Source: Xanthoparmelia taractica
Lineage: Eukaryota; Ascomycota; Lecanoromycetes; Lecanorales; Parmeliaceae
Length of the DNA stretch: 64,000 bases
Direction: 5' to 3'
Assembly (NCBI GenBank): GCA_033085395.1
Contig: JANQBS010000027.1
Coordinates: 1-64,000 of the forward strand
Below, piece by piece: positions 44,845-56,977 of this stretch. The notes under the pieces are model-generated. The model made no database searches. It saw only the letters and a list, made by a program, of their open reading frames with translations, and had not been told where the DNA came from. The number at the start of each line of letters is the position of its first letter. Position 1 is the first letter of the stretch. Made by a program: the position numbers and the translations under genes.

Positions 44845-45116
44845 ATGGCAGAACCAGAATGCTTCTTGGTGCCGGAAGTTAAGAAGGGTAAGATTAAGAA
44901 GCGTCTCCCTTCGGATCGCGAGGTGCGCGTAAAGTATAATTGACAGGTCAGTGCAATTATTAACGTGTTAGCTTACTTATCGTAGCATATTTGATAGAGA
45001 GATTGCAATTCTTGGATGAGAACGACTTGTTGTACTTTAGTATTTTGAACAAGAAGCTAAATCCAAACGGGCCTAGCGGACTTGGCACATCTGAATTGAG
45101 GTCAGGTGGAAGATAA
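44845..45116 (+). CDS. Small two-exon protein, function unknown
   Basis: Exon 44845-44887 begins MAEPECFLVPEVKK and is followed by a strong donor (GTAAGA). Exon 44986-45116 continues AYLIERLQFLDENDLLYFSI and LNKKLNPNGPSGLG and ends TSELRSGGR. The joined product is 57 residues, in frame, and has the helical, amphipathic look of a real protein, while the unspliced frame stops after 32 codons. No family recognised. A pyrimidine-rich leader (TTTTGCTTCTTG) precedes the ATG. The evidence is the fit of the splice only. Confidence 0.5.
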
Positions 45117-45360
45117 CGCACCCCGTACACGCTTCACATCAACAAATCGATCTTGGTCATCTTAAAAGCCCTTATCAGTCATCACTTTCTCCATACTTGA
45201 CGTCATGGCAAGATCCTCACTTCTACTCCCACGATCACTTCCACCCTCCCTGACATCACCACCACCACCACCACCACCCCCACCTCACCCAACACCAAAA
45301 CAACCTCCCTAACAACAGAATCAAAAGACTACCTTACTCAACACCAACCCCATAAAAACC

Positions 45361-45645
45361 ATGGCCTCCACCGACTCCACCATCCCCGACACCGTCACCG
45401 GCGACTCAGCCGGCAGCCAAGCAGGTCAAAGCTTCACCGACAAAGCAAAGTCCGCCCTCAAAGGCAACATTCCCGTAAAACCCCATTATGAACCTCAACC
45501 TTCTCTGCACGCACCGTCCCGCTGACAGAAAGCGCAGACCGTGAACAAGGGCACCGAGCAGAGTGCCGAAAAGGACGTCAAGGAGAGGATGGATCAGGGC
45601 GCGGCGGATACCGGGTCCAGTAGCACGCAGAACACGCTGGTGTAA
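45361..45645 (+). CDS. Small hydrophilic conserved fungal protein
   Basis: Exons 45361-45474 and 45538-45645 encode 73 residues: MASTDSTIPDTVTGDSAGSQ, SFTDKAKSALKGNIP, then TVNKGTEQSAEKDVKERMDQ and a Ser/Thr/Gln tail ending NTLV. It is highly charged, Gly/Ser/Thr-rich, with no hydrophobic core, resembling heat-stable stress or LEA-like small proteins in moulds. Donor GTAAAA, acceptor GCGCAG. The leader is C-rich with a CACCACC microsatellite at about 45255-45280. The function is an inference from composition. Confidence 0.65.
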
Positions 45646-45943
45646 GGCGCAGCAGAGAGGGGAGAGACTGGCATTGGCACAGTACAGTACAGTTAGAGGG
45701 TTGAGACGAGATGGGGATACGGGCAGATGCTTCTGCTGGGGGGGTGTTTGTTATGATATGTAGCTATGAAGATCAATGCACAATTCCCCCAATAGGTGCC
45801 TTGGCCGTTCCAAGTGCTGCCCATTTGTTCAAGCACCAAAGCCATGTGTGCAATACTACAACAAACGCTCAACTAAATACGACGAGCACGTCAAAGGCCT
45901 CACATCCCAGACCAATGCAGAACAGTCAGCAAAGAATCATACT

Positions 45944-48900
45944 TCATATAGGCATCATACCAATCCCACCGCCACCTAAACCTCCCCGGCCTCCACCGCG
46001 TTTGGCGGGTCTCCCACCAAAACTGCTTCCGCTACTCCTGTTGCTTGTGGACTTGCTCTTCGTAAAAGCTTGGCCCTTGCCCGTGCCCCCAGACGCTTTC
46101 CTGTTCGTCTTCCATCCACCACGGGATTTACCACGTCCACTTCTACCACCACGACTCTTCGAAATATCATAGGATTGTGCTCGTGCAGGAGCCGGGGCGG
46201 GGGCGAGTTGAGAAACTAGTTGATTAGAAATCGATCTCCTTAGCCAATGCATCTGACTTACTCTTTGCGTTCAACGCCGCCACCTCAGGAGAGGGCTGAA
46301 AGAAATGGCTTCGTTCTTCCATTGATTCGTCATCCCCTTCGAAATCATCAACCTCATTCTTATCGTCAAACTCGTCATCGCTACTGAGCTCGATAATATT
46401 CTGGTGATTCGGATCCTGAGGCCGATCTTCCTCTCGCTGCATCATGGCTTCGTAGTTGCTATGAGCTTCGCGGACAAGCTTGAGAAATTCTTTACCGTGA
46501 ATCTCAACCCTCTGGGGGTCAATACCGGGTATCTCAAGCATTTCGTCCTCGTCTGCTGCTAATTAGCCAGAGCGCTGGAGCTAAGGGACAGAGTAATCAC
46601 TTTGCGGAAAGTTGATTGCCATCTCTCGAAAAATAGTATCCGTGAAAGGATGGCCCTTTAAGGACTTCTTGAAAAGGATCTGATAGTCTTCAGTACCGTG
46701 CGTGGCTAATGTTGAAGTTGATTTAGAGAAGAGCTCACCTTCTGACTTAGCTCCTTCGCATTCTGTAGGAAGTCTTCTACCACCATGCGATGGATGGGGT
46801 TTAGCCTCTCCAACTTTTCGTCGATGGTAATTGGTGGCCCAAGTGACCTTTTGGATACACTCCGAGACTGTTCCTTCTCTCGTATGGGGCCAAAGCCGTC
46901 TTCCGATTCCTCCTCTGTTTCAACGAACGGGCCATCGTCATCGTCATCTATCACAAAATCGTCACCGTAATCAATGTTCCTATGCAATTCGAACTCTGGC
47001 TGAGCCCTAGTCTTCTGCATGGCACGACGCCTAGAAGCGGCTTGGATAGGAGACGAGACATTGGTAGATGTCGGATATTCTAGACGCGACGCAGCCACCG
47101 CCGTCTCCTTTTTCGATATTTTTTTCGGAGCTTTACTTGGGTCTTTGGTCTTCCCGGTTGGAGATAACCGAATCTGCAATTTGAGCTTCCTTCGGCCTTT
47201 CGCGAAATCATGGCAATTCTTCCCTATCTTTGCAAGGTTAGTCTTCTATTTATTGTTAATTGAGTGACGGATACTCACATGAACGTATTGGTTGGCAAAT
47301 CCGGATTTGTTCATGACATTATGCTCCGACAACGCATCCTCACTCAAAAGCCTATAGAAGATACGTTCCACGTCCCCCCTATCTATGTTCCAACCAGCCC
47401 CGTACTCTGGGACTTCGTTATGGTGCAGCTCGGTGATCTTCTTAGTCTTACTCCCACGGAACACATCAACGCAATGAAGCAGCGTAACTTGGTCCCTCGC
47501 TATCTGCTTAACCATGGATAGGGCAGCAGTGGCAAGTTCGCTGAAGTCCTGAGTCTCAAAAGTGCTATTACTGTTGCAGTTATCGCACGAGGCTTTGCAG
47601 TCTTCCCGGTTGAAAGATTCGTTGAAGTAATTGAGGACTTGTACTCTTCGGCAGTCGCTTTTGTTCTCACAGAATTGGATCACGTTCCTTAGCATCTGAC
47701 GTTGGCGTTCCTTTTGGTCCCAAGTGCCCTCCCCCTCATCGATCATGCGTTTGAGAGCGCTAGTGTCCTGGTAGCCGTAGTAAAGATAACATCCAGAGCG
47801 TTTGCCATCTCGTCCAGCGCGGCCAGTCTCTTGGTAGTAGCCCTCGAGACTTTTGGGGATAGTATGATGGATAACGAAGCGTACATCGGGTTTGTCAATG
47901 CCCATGCCAAAGGCAATGGTGGCAATGATGACATTGTACGCCCCGGCCTGCCACTGTCTTTGGACTTTCTTCTTCTCTTCCGCTTCCATACCCGCATGAT
48001 AGTGGTGGGCCATAATGTTGTACTGCTCACGAAGCTTGGTTGCAATGTCTTCGCAATTCTTCCTTGATAGACAGTAGATGATACCTGACTGACCTCTATA
48101 AGATGTGGTGATTGTGTTTGCGATGCTGTCGAGTACGTCCTTTGCCTTGGTCTTACTTCTCACTTCGTAGTTCAAGTTAGGACGATTGAAGCTTTGAGAA
48201 AATGTTTCACAATTTGTCATACCAAGATTGTGGATTACGTCGATTTTCACGTTCTCAGTGGCCGTAGCAGTTAAAGCTATGACAGGTACGCCTGGAAACT
48301 GTTGCCTTACCTCCCCTAACAATTTGTAGTCAGGTCGGAAGTCGTGGCCCCACTGACTGACACAATGTGCTTCATCGATGACGATGCGAGCCAGCTTTCG
48401 TCGTCTGTAGAGGTCTCGGAAAGCGCTGACCATGGCTTGGCTCTTGCTTATCATTTCCGGCGTGATATAAAGCAATTGGCAGAACTTATGAGGTTGTTGC
48501 TCCTTGAGGCAGTTCATGACTAATCGACGATATTCCGCTGTGACTTCACTGTTGACCAGAAGAGCCTGAACCTTGAGTTTTTGCAGGTGCTCAACCTGAT
48601 CTTGCATGAGACTGAGCAATGGAGATATGACAACAGTGACACCTTGGGTCTTTCCAGAATTTACGATAGCCGGCAATTGGTAGCAGAGTGATTTGCCTCC
48701 TCCAGTTGGCATCAAAACAAAAGCATCCTTGCCGGCCAATGTAGCGTTGATAGCTTCAAGTTGGTTGGGCCGAAAGCCTCGAAGATGAAAGCGGTCTTTT
48801 AGAGCAGCTTTCACATCTTTTGACCACACATGTTGCATCTGCGTAGGCTGGGGGGCTGTATGGGAGAAGGCGGGACCAGGTTTTGACGCCTCTGGCCGTA

Positions 48901-51319
48901 CAGCATTACCGGAGGTCTCTGCAAAGACATCTCGTCGTCCGATCTCGTAGTTAATGTAAGGTTTAGAAGTTCGATTCTCGAGTTCCTCTGCGACCTCAAG
49001 CATGTCTACATCATCATTGTCTTCGCCATACTCATCTTGATCGACATCTGCTTGAAATGGAGTGCCCATGTGCGTCGTGAAAAGATCGTCATCTTCTTCC
49101 ACATAATGTAGCGGAGTATCTCGAGTACGTAATGGCGTCTTGGTACGGCTGAAATCGTGCAACATAGAATCCTGCGGCTGTGCACTGGTTCTTGTCTGCA
49201 GAGAGGTTTGCTTTGAAAGGGAGAAGTAAGATATGACGTCTTTCGCAGCCGGTGAAGAGGTGTAAGTTTTCAAAGGGCTTCTTTGCATCTTCGGAGGACT
49301 GACCATGGGATGTCTGCTTGGTGTATGAGGAGCGATGTTTGGAGCCTGAGTTTGCTGAACATATTGTGTGGTTGCCGGTCCGCTTGAAATGGTTGGCCGT
49401 ACATCAGGGGACATAATTCGCGAGGTGTGTGAATCTGCCTGAGTGGACTGCACGAGAGTAGTAGAGCGCTCGCCAAGGTTATATTTCTTGGTTTTCATTA
49501 TCTGGGTATTGTCCTGAAGTGACTGATAAGTCGCTGTAGGAAGGCCCGCTTGGACTAGTAATTGACTGATCTCAGATTCGATCTGCGTCAAGCGACTGGC
49601 AAAGCTTTTAGTATCAGATAGGTCCTGGGCGTAGATCGATGGGTGCAGATCTTTTTCTATGGCAGCTATGACACGGGCCTTTGTTTCCAACTTCCGTTTG
49701 GAAAGTTGAAAATGTTCTTCTCTCAAAGACAGCAAGCTATTCGTCGCGTCGATCTTAGCTGTCCATGAAGCCGGCTGCTTAAGTAATTCAGCCGTGGGTG
49801 TCTTTCCCTCAACATTGAGATTGAACAATATTTCCGCAGCGGATCTTCGACCACGATATAACCCATCAAGGAAAGCCTGGGTGCGATCCGGCTGGAAGCT
49901 CAAGAATGCTTCGACAGCCGCCTTATCTGAATTTTTTGGTGAAACAGTTGAGTCATTGGATGAGGTCACTGCCTGCTGCGAATGGGGTTGCTGAGGCTCA
50001 AGTGGTAATTTGGTCGGCGAATCACGTTGGAAGGGAGACGCTTCGCTGCTTGTCGGGATAAGCTGCCCTGTAAGAGGTTGTATCTCAGCTTTCTTCTTAA
50101 TGGCGCTAGGCAGGTGAACGATATTATCATCCTTGAATGAGTGGGAACGCTTTTTGGCGGTAGGAGAGGAGGCTGCCGACACCACATTGGCGCTTTCATC
50201 ATTCCCAAACCTAAGGTTCTTGAGCCGTTCCTTGTGTTCCGCCTCGTCATCTTCATCCTCCGAGTCTGCGATTGTCTTCTTCTGTTTCTTCTCGTCACGC
50301 TTTGAATCAAGTTCGTCCTTGATGGCGGTCCGAGCAATAGGAGATTTAGGAAAACGTGTCTTATGCTGGCCGCTGTGTTTTCCTAACGTGCTTGGCGAAT
50401 CAAGGTCATCGTCGAGAATGTGAGCATGAGGCGATAGATGCGGCAGATCTTTCCGGCTGCTGGTGTTGTTATTCGTCACTCCTTGGCTATTGATGTCTTT
50501 AAAAGATTTTGCTGACTTTGGTGGTACGAACTCATCTGGAAACATCTCTATAGCGGTGAAACCAGTCTGCGATAGTCTGAGGGGGACGTCCGCTTGCAGC
50601 TCGTCGCTTTTCCTCTTCTTGCCCTTTTTCACAAGGGGCTCCTTGCGTGTAGCACTGTCTTCCCTCCATAGAGCCCTCGACTCTCCAAAAGTCTCGACTG
50701 TACTGGACGAGGATGTATGCAATTGGTCTCGGGTGAGGTCATGGGAGGTAGGTTCGTAACGAGATGGTGAACCTGCGAAGACAGGTGCCTCAAGCCCAGC
50801 TGCTGTGTGTCTCTGAGCACCAGACTTATCCGTATCTGATTTAGAGTCTAGATATCTGTCAGCTTTGCTCACATAATCGCAATAAATTCTGCCTTGCATA
50901 CCGGAAGGTCTATGCTCCCATTGCGCACTGTACTGATCCTTGAGAGATGTGCCTGGCTTTCGAATAGTGGTAGATACTGGATACTGAAGTGCGACGGGAA
51001 TGTGCTCACTCAGTAGGCGAGGCTTGTTGCTCGATTTGGGTCCAGACTGGAGCCGTGCCATGTCATTCCCGGCTTGAGTGTTGAGAACACTTGCTGGTAA
51101 AGCGGGTCTAACGAATTCCGGCTGTCGTGCTGAAATGTCAACATTGCCGTTCAGATTTTCGACGTTCGGCTGTGATCCAAGACCCACGAGACCTTGAGGC
51201 AGCGACAAGGCCTCTTCAACGGATGGAGGAGGTGATCGGGCGTACGCTGGCTGCGGGGTTGCTGTAGATGAAGATCCGAGGAGCCAATGGAGATGCTGAT
51301 TCAGGTTATGTTTCGTCAT
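45944..51319 (-). CDS. sgs1: RecQ-family DNA helicase (Sgs1/QDE-3 type)
   Basis: A 3'-5' DNA helicase acting in recombination control and replication-fork repair; the Neurospora orthologue qde-3 also affects gene silencing. Exons 51319-47279, 47227-46739, 46679-46601, 46558-46262 and 46215-45944 give 1725 residues. The long acidic, disordered N-terminus is typical of Sgs1. Helicase core: LRGFRPNQLEAINATLAGKD (motif 0), MPTGGGKSLCYQLPAI (Walker A, near residue 870), VIDEAHCVSQWGHDFRPDY (motif II, near 975), ALTATAT (III), YCLSRKNCEDIATKL (IV), ATIAFGMGIDKPDVRFVIH (V), YYQETGRAGRDG (VI). The RQC zinc cysteines are C(x)16CxxC-like (KASCDNC), followed by the winged helix, an HRDC domain (LNPIHRMVVEDF, then HPFTDTIFREMAINFP) and a Gly/Arg/Ser-rich tail. 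The acceptor of exon 4 is a triple NAG. It is divergent from kel3. Confidence 0.92.
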
Positions 51320-51726
51320 AGAACCGAGTCATAGCTACATGAGGGAAAGCAGTCATCAAGATCTTAGATCCGAACACCTCTCAGCAAGGGAATCGGAGTA
51401 GGTGGTTACGAGCATTATTCCACTTTCGCGTTTGATAGAGACGCGTTTGCCGCTAGTACGAAGTCACGTGCGCCTCATCGTAGGAAATGGCCATCAAGTG
51501 TATGCTTCTTCAGGAAGTCAGGGCAGACGACGCTTAATATAGAGTCAAGAAAGACGCTCTGCTCTTGGCTCCATGTGTCACAAACGTGCTCTTCTTAGAC
51601 TAGCTTTGGGGTTTACTTGAACAATTGATGCGCATACATTACGGTTCCCTCAGTCTTGAAGCCTCGCAACTTTTCAATTGCTTGCTTCGTAAGCTTTGGT
51701 TGATACAAAACACCCTTCAAACGACA
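51320..51726. promoter_or_regulatory. Divergent promoter region, sgs1/kel3
   Basis: 407 bp between start codons. The kel3 frame is open upstream to 51625, but the leader is not conserved. Confidence 0.5.
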
Positions 51727-53925
51727 ATGGTTAAGAAGGACAAGAAAACCAAAGATGCCGACAAAAAGGCTCGCGTTGCTGCCAAACAGAGCAAAAAGAG
51801 TGCTCAAAAAGAAAAGAAAGTCAAGTCCAAAGGAGCGGACGACAGTGACGCTGAAGACGTTGACCTTGAATCAGTGCTAGAAGAGTATGCCAAACAGGTG
51901 GGCAATACCCTTTGCCTTTTCAAGGCATTCAAGGCATCCTGGAATGGTTTCAAGCCGCTCATCGTAGCAGCAAGCCCAATTCATCAAAGTCACAGAGACT
52001 CTCTGCCAACCTCCATCTCCTCGCTCGTCGACCACCCTCATTGGTTCACCATCCAATGCGAAGGAGCTTTTCCTTTTTGGGGGAGAATATTATAACGGCG
52101 CTCTTGCTACCTTTTTCAATGACCTTTTTGTCTACCATACTGAGAGAGACGAATGGCGAAAAGTAACAAGTCCGAACAGTCCCCTGCCTAGAAGTGGGCA
52201 TGCGTGGTGTCGAGCTGGCAATGCCGGTGGAGTGTATTTATTTGGGGGTATGCTTGGGAACCAGCTCGACGGAAGGAGTCTAACGCAATATCGGGCTCGC
52301 TGATTTGCAATCGCAGGCGAATTTTCGTCACCAAAACAAGGTACTTTCTACCATTACAATGACTTCTGGAGGCTAGAACCATCCACCAGAGAGTGGACCA
52401 GATTAGAAATCAAAGGTAAGAGCCCGCCTGCAAGAAGTGGACACAGATTAGTATATTACAAAGTAAGTTCACAAATCTTAGTAACGCTTGCTAGCAGCTG
52501 CTCAAGCATGTCTAGAACTACATAATCTTGTTTGGGGGGTTCCAGGACACTTCCCAGGTGACCAAATATTTACAAGATCTTTGGGTTTATGACTGTCAAA
52601 ATTACGCGTGGCACAATCCTGTGCTGCCTCAGAAGCCTGATCCCAGGTCTTCTTTCTCCTTCCTTCCACATAACGCAGGAGCTGTCTTGTTTGGGGGCTA
52701 TTCAAGGGTCAAAGCCAATACTGTTGTCAGCAAGCAAACTAGAGTAGGTCCTCAATCATCGAAATCGGTCTTGAAGCCGATAATACATCAAGACGCTTGG
52801 ATTCTTCGAATCGAGCAACCAGCGGCAGATGCATTAAGTAACGCCGCCCCAACAATGCGATGGGAGCGTCGCAAGAAACCAGTAAATACGCCGAGTCCAC
52901 CCAGAGCAGGCGTGACCCAAGCTTATCATAAAGGTCGTGGAATCATGTTTGGTGGCGTTCACGACGTAGAAGAGACCGAGGAAGGGATCAACAGCGAGTT
53001 CTTCGACCAGCTCTATGCGTTCAACATCGAGCGTAATAGGTTTTTCCCTTTAACACTACGACGCGCCAAGGTTGCTCCCAAGAAGCAGACGGAAGATCGT
53101 GGTGCAAAAAGAGCCAGAGGCAAAGCAGATGAAGCTGATTTGCTCCGCAATCTTGAGGCACTGGAAACCAAAGGGGCTGTTGCGGAGTCACATACCATGG
53201 ATACAGAGCCAATATCGGAGGAAGAAGTTGCACCGTCTAAGGCAGCCAAAGTTATGCTGAGCACCATGCCTCACCCCAGGTTCAACGCCCAGCTGGCAGT
53301 TCAAGGAGATGTACTGTACATATTTGGAGGAACCTATGAGCGCGGTGATCGCGAGTATACTTTTGATGAGATGCATGCTATCGATCTCAGCAGACTTGAC
53401 GGCGTCCAAGAGATTTATAGACGGGAACTCGAAAATTGGCAAGTCGACGATTCGGAGGTTGGGTCGGAGTCCGATGAAGACGAAGGATTTGATTCGACAG
53501 ATGAAGATGTGGAAGGAGAGACACCCTCAGGTGTGCCTCTGCCACCAACGGAGATCCTAACAAAGTCTACAGACATTCCATTAGCGGAGGAGCAGATGGA
53601 GGAAACTGAAGATGAACAGCCAGAAACCACAATCACCGACACGAGACCTCATCCGCGGCCTTTTGAGAGTCTTCGCGAGTTCTTCTCGAGGACTTCGAGT
53701 TCATGGCAAGAGCTTGTCCTTGAAAGGTTGCAGAGCGAAAGGGATAGCATCAGTAGTTCTATCAAAGAGTTGAGGAAAGTGGCATTTGATCTAGCAGAGA
53801 CGAAATGGTGGGATAGTAGGGAAGAGATCACTGCGGAGGAAGAGAGGCAGGAAGAGGCTGGTATTGGTGAAGTTGTTAGCATGGCTGATCGAGCCAACAC
53901 TGGAGGGTCCAACAGGCGACGTTAG
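51727..53925 (+). CDS. kel3: Kelch-repeat protein (Kel3/KLHDC4 type)
   Basis: Exons 51727-51897, 51971-52247, 52317-52462 and 52516-53925 give 667 residues. A lysine-rich N-terminus (MVKKDKKTKDADKKARVAAK) precedes a six-blade kelch propeller: ELFLFGGEYYNG, GGVYLFGGEFSSPKQGTF, YIILFGGFQDTSQVTKYLQD, AGAVLFGGYSRVK, GRGIMFGGVHDVEE, VLYIFGGTYERGD. Then an acidic stretch of D/E/S and the C-terminal conserved segment HPRPFESLREFFSRTSSSWQ found in fungal and animal KLHDC4 proteins. The family is nuclear/nucleolar and poorly understood. The acceptor of exon 2 has two in-frame AGs (51967 or 51970), so one glutamine may be optional. The start at 51727 follows a favourable context (acaATGG). Confidence 0.9.
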
Positions 53926-54187
53926 ATATTGCTGGTTGACTCTGAGCGAATCTATTAGACAGAACAAGTCTTGTGAGGCATTTTCAAAAGCTTATGAAAT
54001 GTACTCGATTTTAGAATTTACAATTGACGTCACGTGCTGCCCTGAACAATGACCTCACATCCTCCACGCACTTTGCCAAAGATAGGTACCTTATCAAAGA
54101 CACTCAGCAACCGCTCTGCGAATCTCTCAACGACTGGATAGTCAAAATAAATTGATGCAAAGACTCTTATCAACTACTGCTGGCAAA

Positions 54188-54816
54188 ATGTCTCAACAAC
54201 GTGTATGGCTGCTGGTGCTTTGATGATAAGAATTAGCCAGCTAATCTTCACCTTGGACAGATTTCCTATACAGTACATGGCACAGTGCAAGGTTTGTCAT
54301 CGTCTCACTCTGAGGTCCCAATCAATTAAGCGCTGGCAGGTGTCAACTTTCGGTAGGCCATACTGCAACGCTGGTTTCATAAGGTTCCATGCTTGACTAC
54401 TTGTTACTCGACAGATCGTTCACTCAAACAAAAGCAAAGTCCCTAAACCTGACAGGCTTTGTTAAGAACACTTCAGATGATAAGGTTTGAAGCTTTGTCT
54501 CTCTTGCCGCTGTCCCTCTGTTCGCTTCTTCTGCTTGCTCATCTGCACCTCTTCTATCAGCCCTCTAAAAAGGGCCATCAAACAACTAATATCGCAAGGA
54601 ATCATCTTCCAAACGTCAATTTAAGAATTAATTGAATATAGTAACTAACAATCGGCGTTGAAGGTAACCGGGGAAGCGCAAGGCTCAGAGGACAGCATCA
54701 AGTCATTTCTCAAGGAGATTAACAAAGGGCCCAGTGCTGCGCATGTAGTGAAAGTTGAGAAGGAGGAAATTAAGACAAAGGTCTGTACAATCCAGAGCAA
54801 TCTCTTTCCCTCTTGA
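54188..54816 (+). CDS. Acylphosphatase, multi-micro-exon gene
   Basis: Acylphosphatase hydrolyses carboxyl-phosphate bonds such as 1,3-bisphosphoglycerate. The gene has no long open frame and was found by joining small exons: 54188-54202 (15 nt), 54261-54291 (31 nt), 54340-54352 (13 nt), 54415-54484 and 54664-54780, with the frame running on to a TGA at 54816. The product reads MSQQR / ISYTVHGTVQG / VNFR / SFTQTKAKSLNLTGFVKNTSDDK / VTGEAQGSEDSIKSFLKEIN and so on. The catalytic arginine (GVNFR) and asparagine (VKNTSD) are both present, as is the family's GEAQG strand. The last residues are uncertain: reading through gives an 11-residue tail, while another splice could add a short terminal exon. 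Introns 2 and 4 have weak GTTTGT and GTTTGA donors. The join pattern is inferred, but its agreement with the family is very strong. Confidence 0.78.
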
Positions 54817-55369
54817 TACCAGACCAGAGTCACTAGATACTACCTGGAAAGGACAGGGCTGTCTTCTCACCCTCAAATTTCTCCAAACTTGAGTCTTGCC
54901 TCAAGGAAGCCATGCTGATTTCAAATCATGCTTAGGAAGGAGAGAGTTCCTTTGACGCTTAGTGAACATGTGAAATCAATCCTTCTGTCAAAATGATCAG
55001 GGAATTAAGGGTAGATCATAGCTTAGAGCATGAAGAATTGCCATAAATACATGAAGATTTAAATGTTCGTTCACTTATTCACCTATTTTCCCATCTATAC
55101 TGTACTTTATAATGAGGTGCATATTACTATGCAGACTAAAGCATTGTGGACAGTGCACATAACGGGGCATAACGCGTACCTGAATCGGTTAAACATCGGC
55201 TGAATTTGTGTCCCTTGACACAAGCGCGTCGCCGACTTGAGTTTCACCCTTGTTGGCTCGACTCCTCGTTCACTCAAAGAACGGCCAATGGTCAAGCAAA
55301 TCATTCCGCTACTTGTGCCTCTGAAGGCTCCCTGTTATCATCCAAAACTCCAATTGCCTATGTACGATC
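54817..55369. other. Intergenic interval
   Basis: AT-rich, no coding signal. A possible terminal exon of the acylphosphatase could lie at its left end. Confidence 0.45.
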
Positions 55370-56977
55370 ATGTTTGATCAAGTAAGCCATGCTCTGCCGG
55401 TGCCAACCGTGGCTTCCAGTACACCACCAGAGAGCAACGCCTCTTGTTCCCCGCCTTTTACCAGTTTTACCAGAGACTCCTCACCATCTCCGTCGACATC
55501 TCCTACTCCTGCAATATCTGCCTGTCCACCGCTGAGTCGATCCTTTTCCGCTAATTCATCGACCACGTCTTTAGTCTCTACGATTTCTCAACCATCCATA
55601 ACTTCTCGTTCTGTATCTGCATCTGGTGCTGTCCGTCAAAGAAGAGGTTATGTCCGACCACAAGGCGTTTCCTTCGCCCCTTCAGCTGGGAACAGAGACA
55701 GTGTTCTCAGCTTGGGCAGCATTGCTCACCTCCAATACTATTTTGCCCGCACTGGCTTACTGGATGGCAAGGGGGGCCAATTGGCGAAAGAATCAAGGAC
55801 CTCAAACGGCACTGAGAAGCCGTCTACAAACATACTCCCCAGGATTTGTGCCAGTCCAGACTTGGTACAAGGCATAGACGGCAGCAATGGCTCTTCTGAG
55901 GAAGCAGATAGGGAGCCAGAGGAACCGCTCATGCTGCCACCAACGGTCAGCACTTACAGTTACAGAGCCCAATATCTTCCGCCACCACCAGATTTGGGTT
56001 CTCTTAGGCATGATCTCAACATCGCTCTGGCTAATGCCAAAAAGGCATTGCAAGAAGTTCGAGATCAAAATGAACAGGACTTGGAACAACGAAAGCTGGA
56101 ATCGGGAAATGACTCTCCGGACGCAGACAGCAGGGAGAGCATGCCATCGCCGTTTTCACAGTCATCAGGCTGGTATGAGATCCAAGGTGTGCATATGTTA
56201 GATGTTGTCACCTTGGCGATTCGTGCCGCCAAAATCTACTACACTTCCCACGAGAACCCCCATCGACTTTATAGCATTAAGTCGGAACGTCAGATACGTG
56301 AAGAGCTCCTTGGTGTCCTCGATGTGCTGAAAAGGATGGCGGGCCGAAATTTCGCTGGCGGCATGAGGGAGGAAGAACTGAGGCTGATGAAGCATTGGGT
56401 GGAATGCATAGAAGAATTTCTAAGCAAAGAAGCAGCATTGGAGGAGCAGGAAGGAAAAGCTCAAGACAGCTGGGTTTGGCTTGAAGGGTCCTGGCAGGGT
56501 CGTGAACGTGAAAGAGAATGGCTTTTCTTGTGCTCTTTTCTACCCGAGGCTCAGCTACCGGAGTGGACAGTCCTTGAAGAGTCCGCCCAGACACCCACAC
56601 GATTTTTGGAGGCACTACGGACTGGGCTGACCCTAGTTCGCCTACACAATGCTCTTTTAAAGAAATCTAAGAGGCAATTTGGGGACATCAAATCCTTCCA
56701 TACAGACACGGCCAAACCCTACCGCTGTTCCGAGAACCTTCGGTATTGGATCAAAGCGGCTGAACTTCGGTGGGAAACCAAGCTGAAGTTTAATGTCTCA
56801 GGAGTGGTAAATGCAAAAAGTGAGGCCTGGACAGACTTTGATGCAGCCATCCTCCAATGGAGCAAAGCAGTCAGGGAAGAGCTCACAGAAGAATACAAGG
56901 AAGCAACAACCCGGCCCAACCAGCACACACGACACCCTATAGATCAGGGGACCGGCGTCAACGAGCGCAATGAGTGA
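55370..56977 (+). CDS. Conserved fungal protein with a calponin-homology-like C-terminal region
   Basis: An uninterrupted frame of 535 codons. The first 200 residues are Ser/Pro-rich and disordered. A helical middle follows (LRHDLNIALANAKKALQEV, GVHMLDVVTLAIRAAKIYYT). From about residue 405, after WLFLCSFLPEAQLPEW, there is FLEALRTGLTLVRLHNALLK, then PYRCSENLRYWIKAAELRW and a segment with FNVSGVV. That spacing resembles a calponin homology domain (helix with 'GxxLxxLxN', then 'ENIxxFLxA'). The likeness is my inference and is imperfect. No membrane segment or signal peptide. It lies directly upstream of kar9 on the same strand, so a cytoskeletal role is possible. The start at 55370 is the first ATG of the frame. 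Confidence 0.75.
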   Translation: MFDQVSHALPVPTVASSTPPESNASCSPPFTSFTRDSSPSPSTSPTPAISACPPLSRSFSANSSTTSLVSTISQPSITSRSVSASGAVRQRRGYVRPQGVSFAPSAGNRDSVLSLGSIAHLQYYFARTGLLDGKGGQLAKESRTSNGTEKPSTNILPRICASPDLVQGIDGSNGSSEEADREPEEPLMLPPTVSTYSYRAQYLPPPPDLGSLRHDLNIALANAKKALQEVRDQNEQDLEQRKLESGNDSPDADSRESMPSPFSQSSGWYEIQGVHMLDVVTLAIRAAKIYYTSHENPHRLYSIKSERQIREELLGVLDVLKRMAGRNFAGGMREEELRLMKHWVECIEEFLSKEAALEEQEGKAQDSWVWLEGSWQGREREREWLFLCSFLPEAQLPEWTVLEESAQTPTRFLEALRTGLTLVRLHNALLKKSKRQFGDIKSFHTDTAKPYRCSENLRYWIKAAELRWETKLKFNVSGVVNAKSEAWTDFDAAILQWSKAVREELTEEYKEATTRPNQHTRHPIDQGTGVNERNE

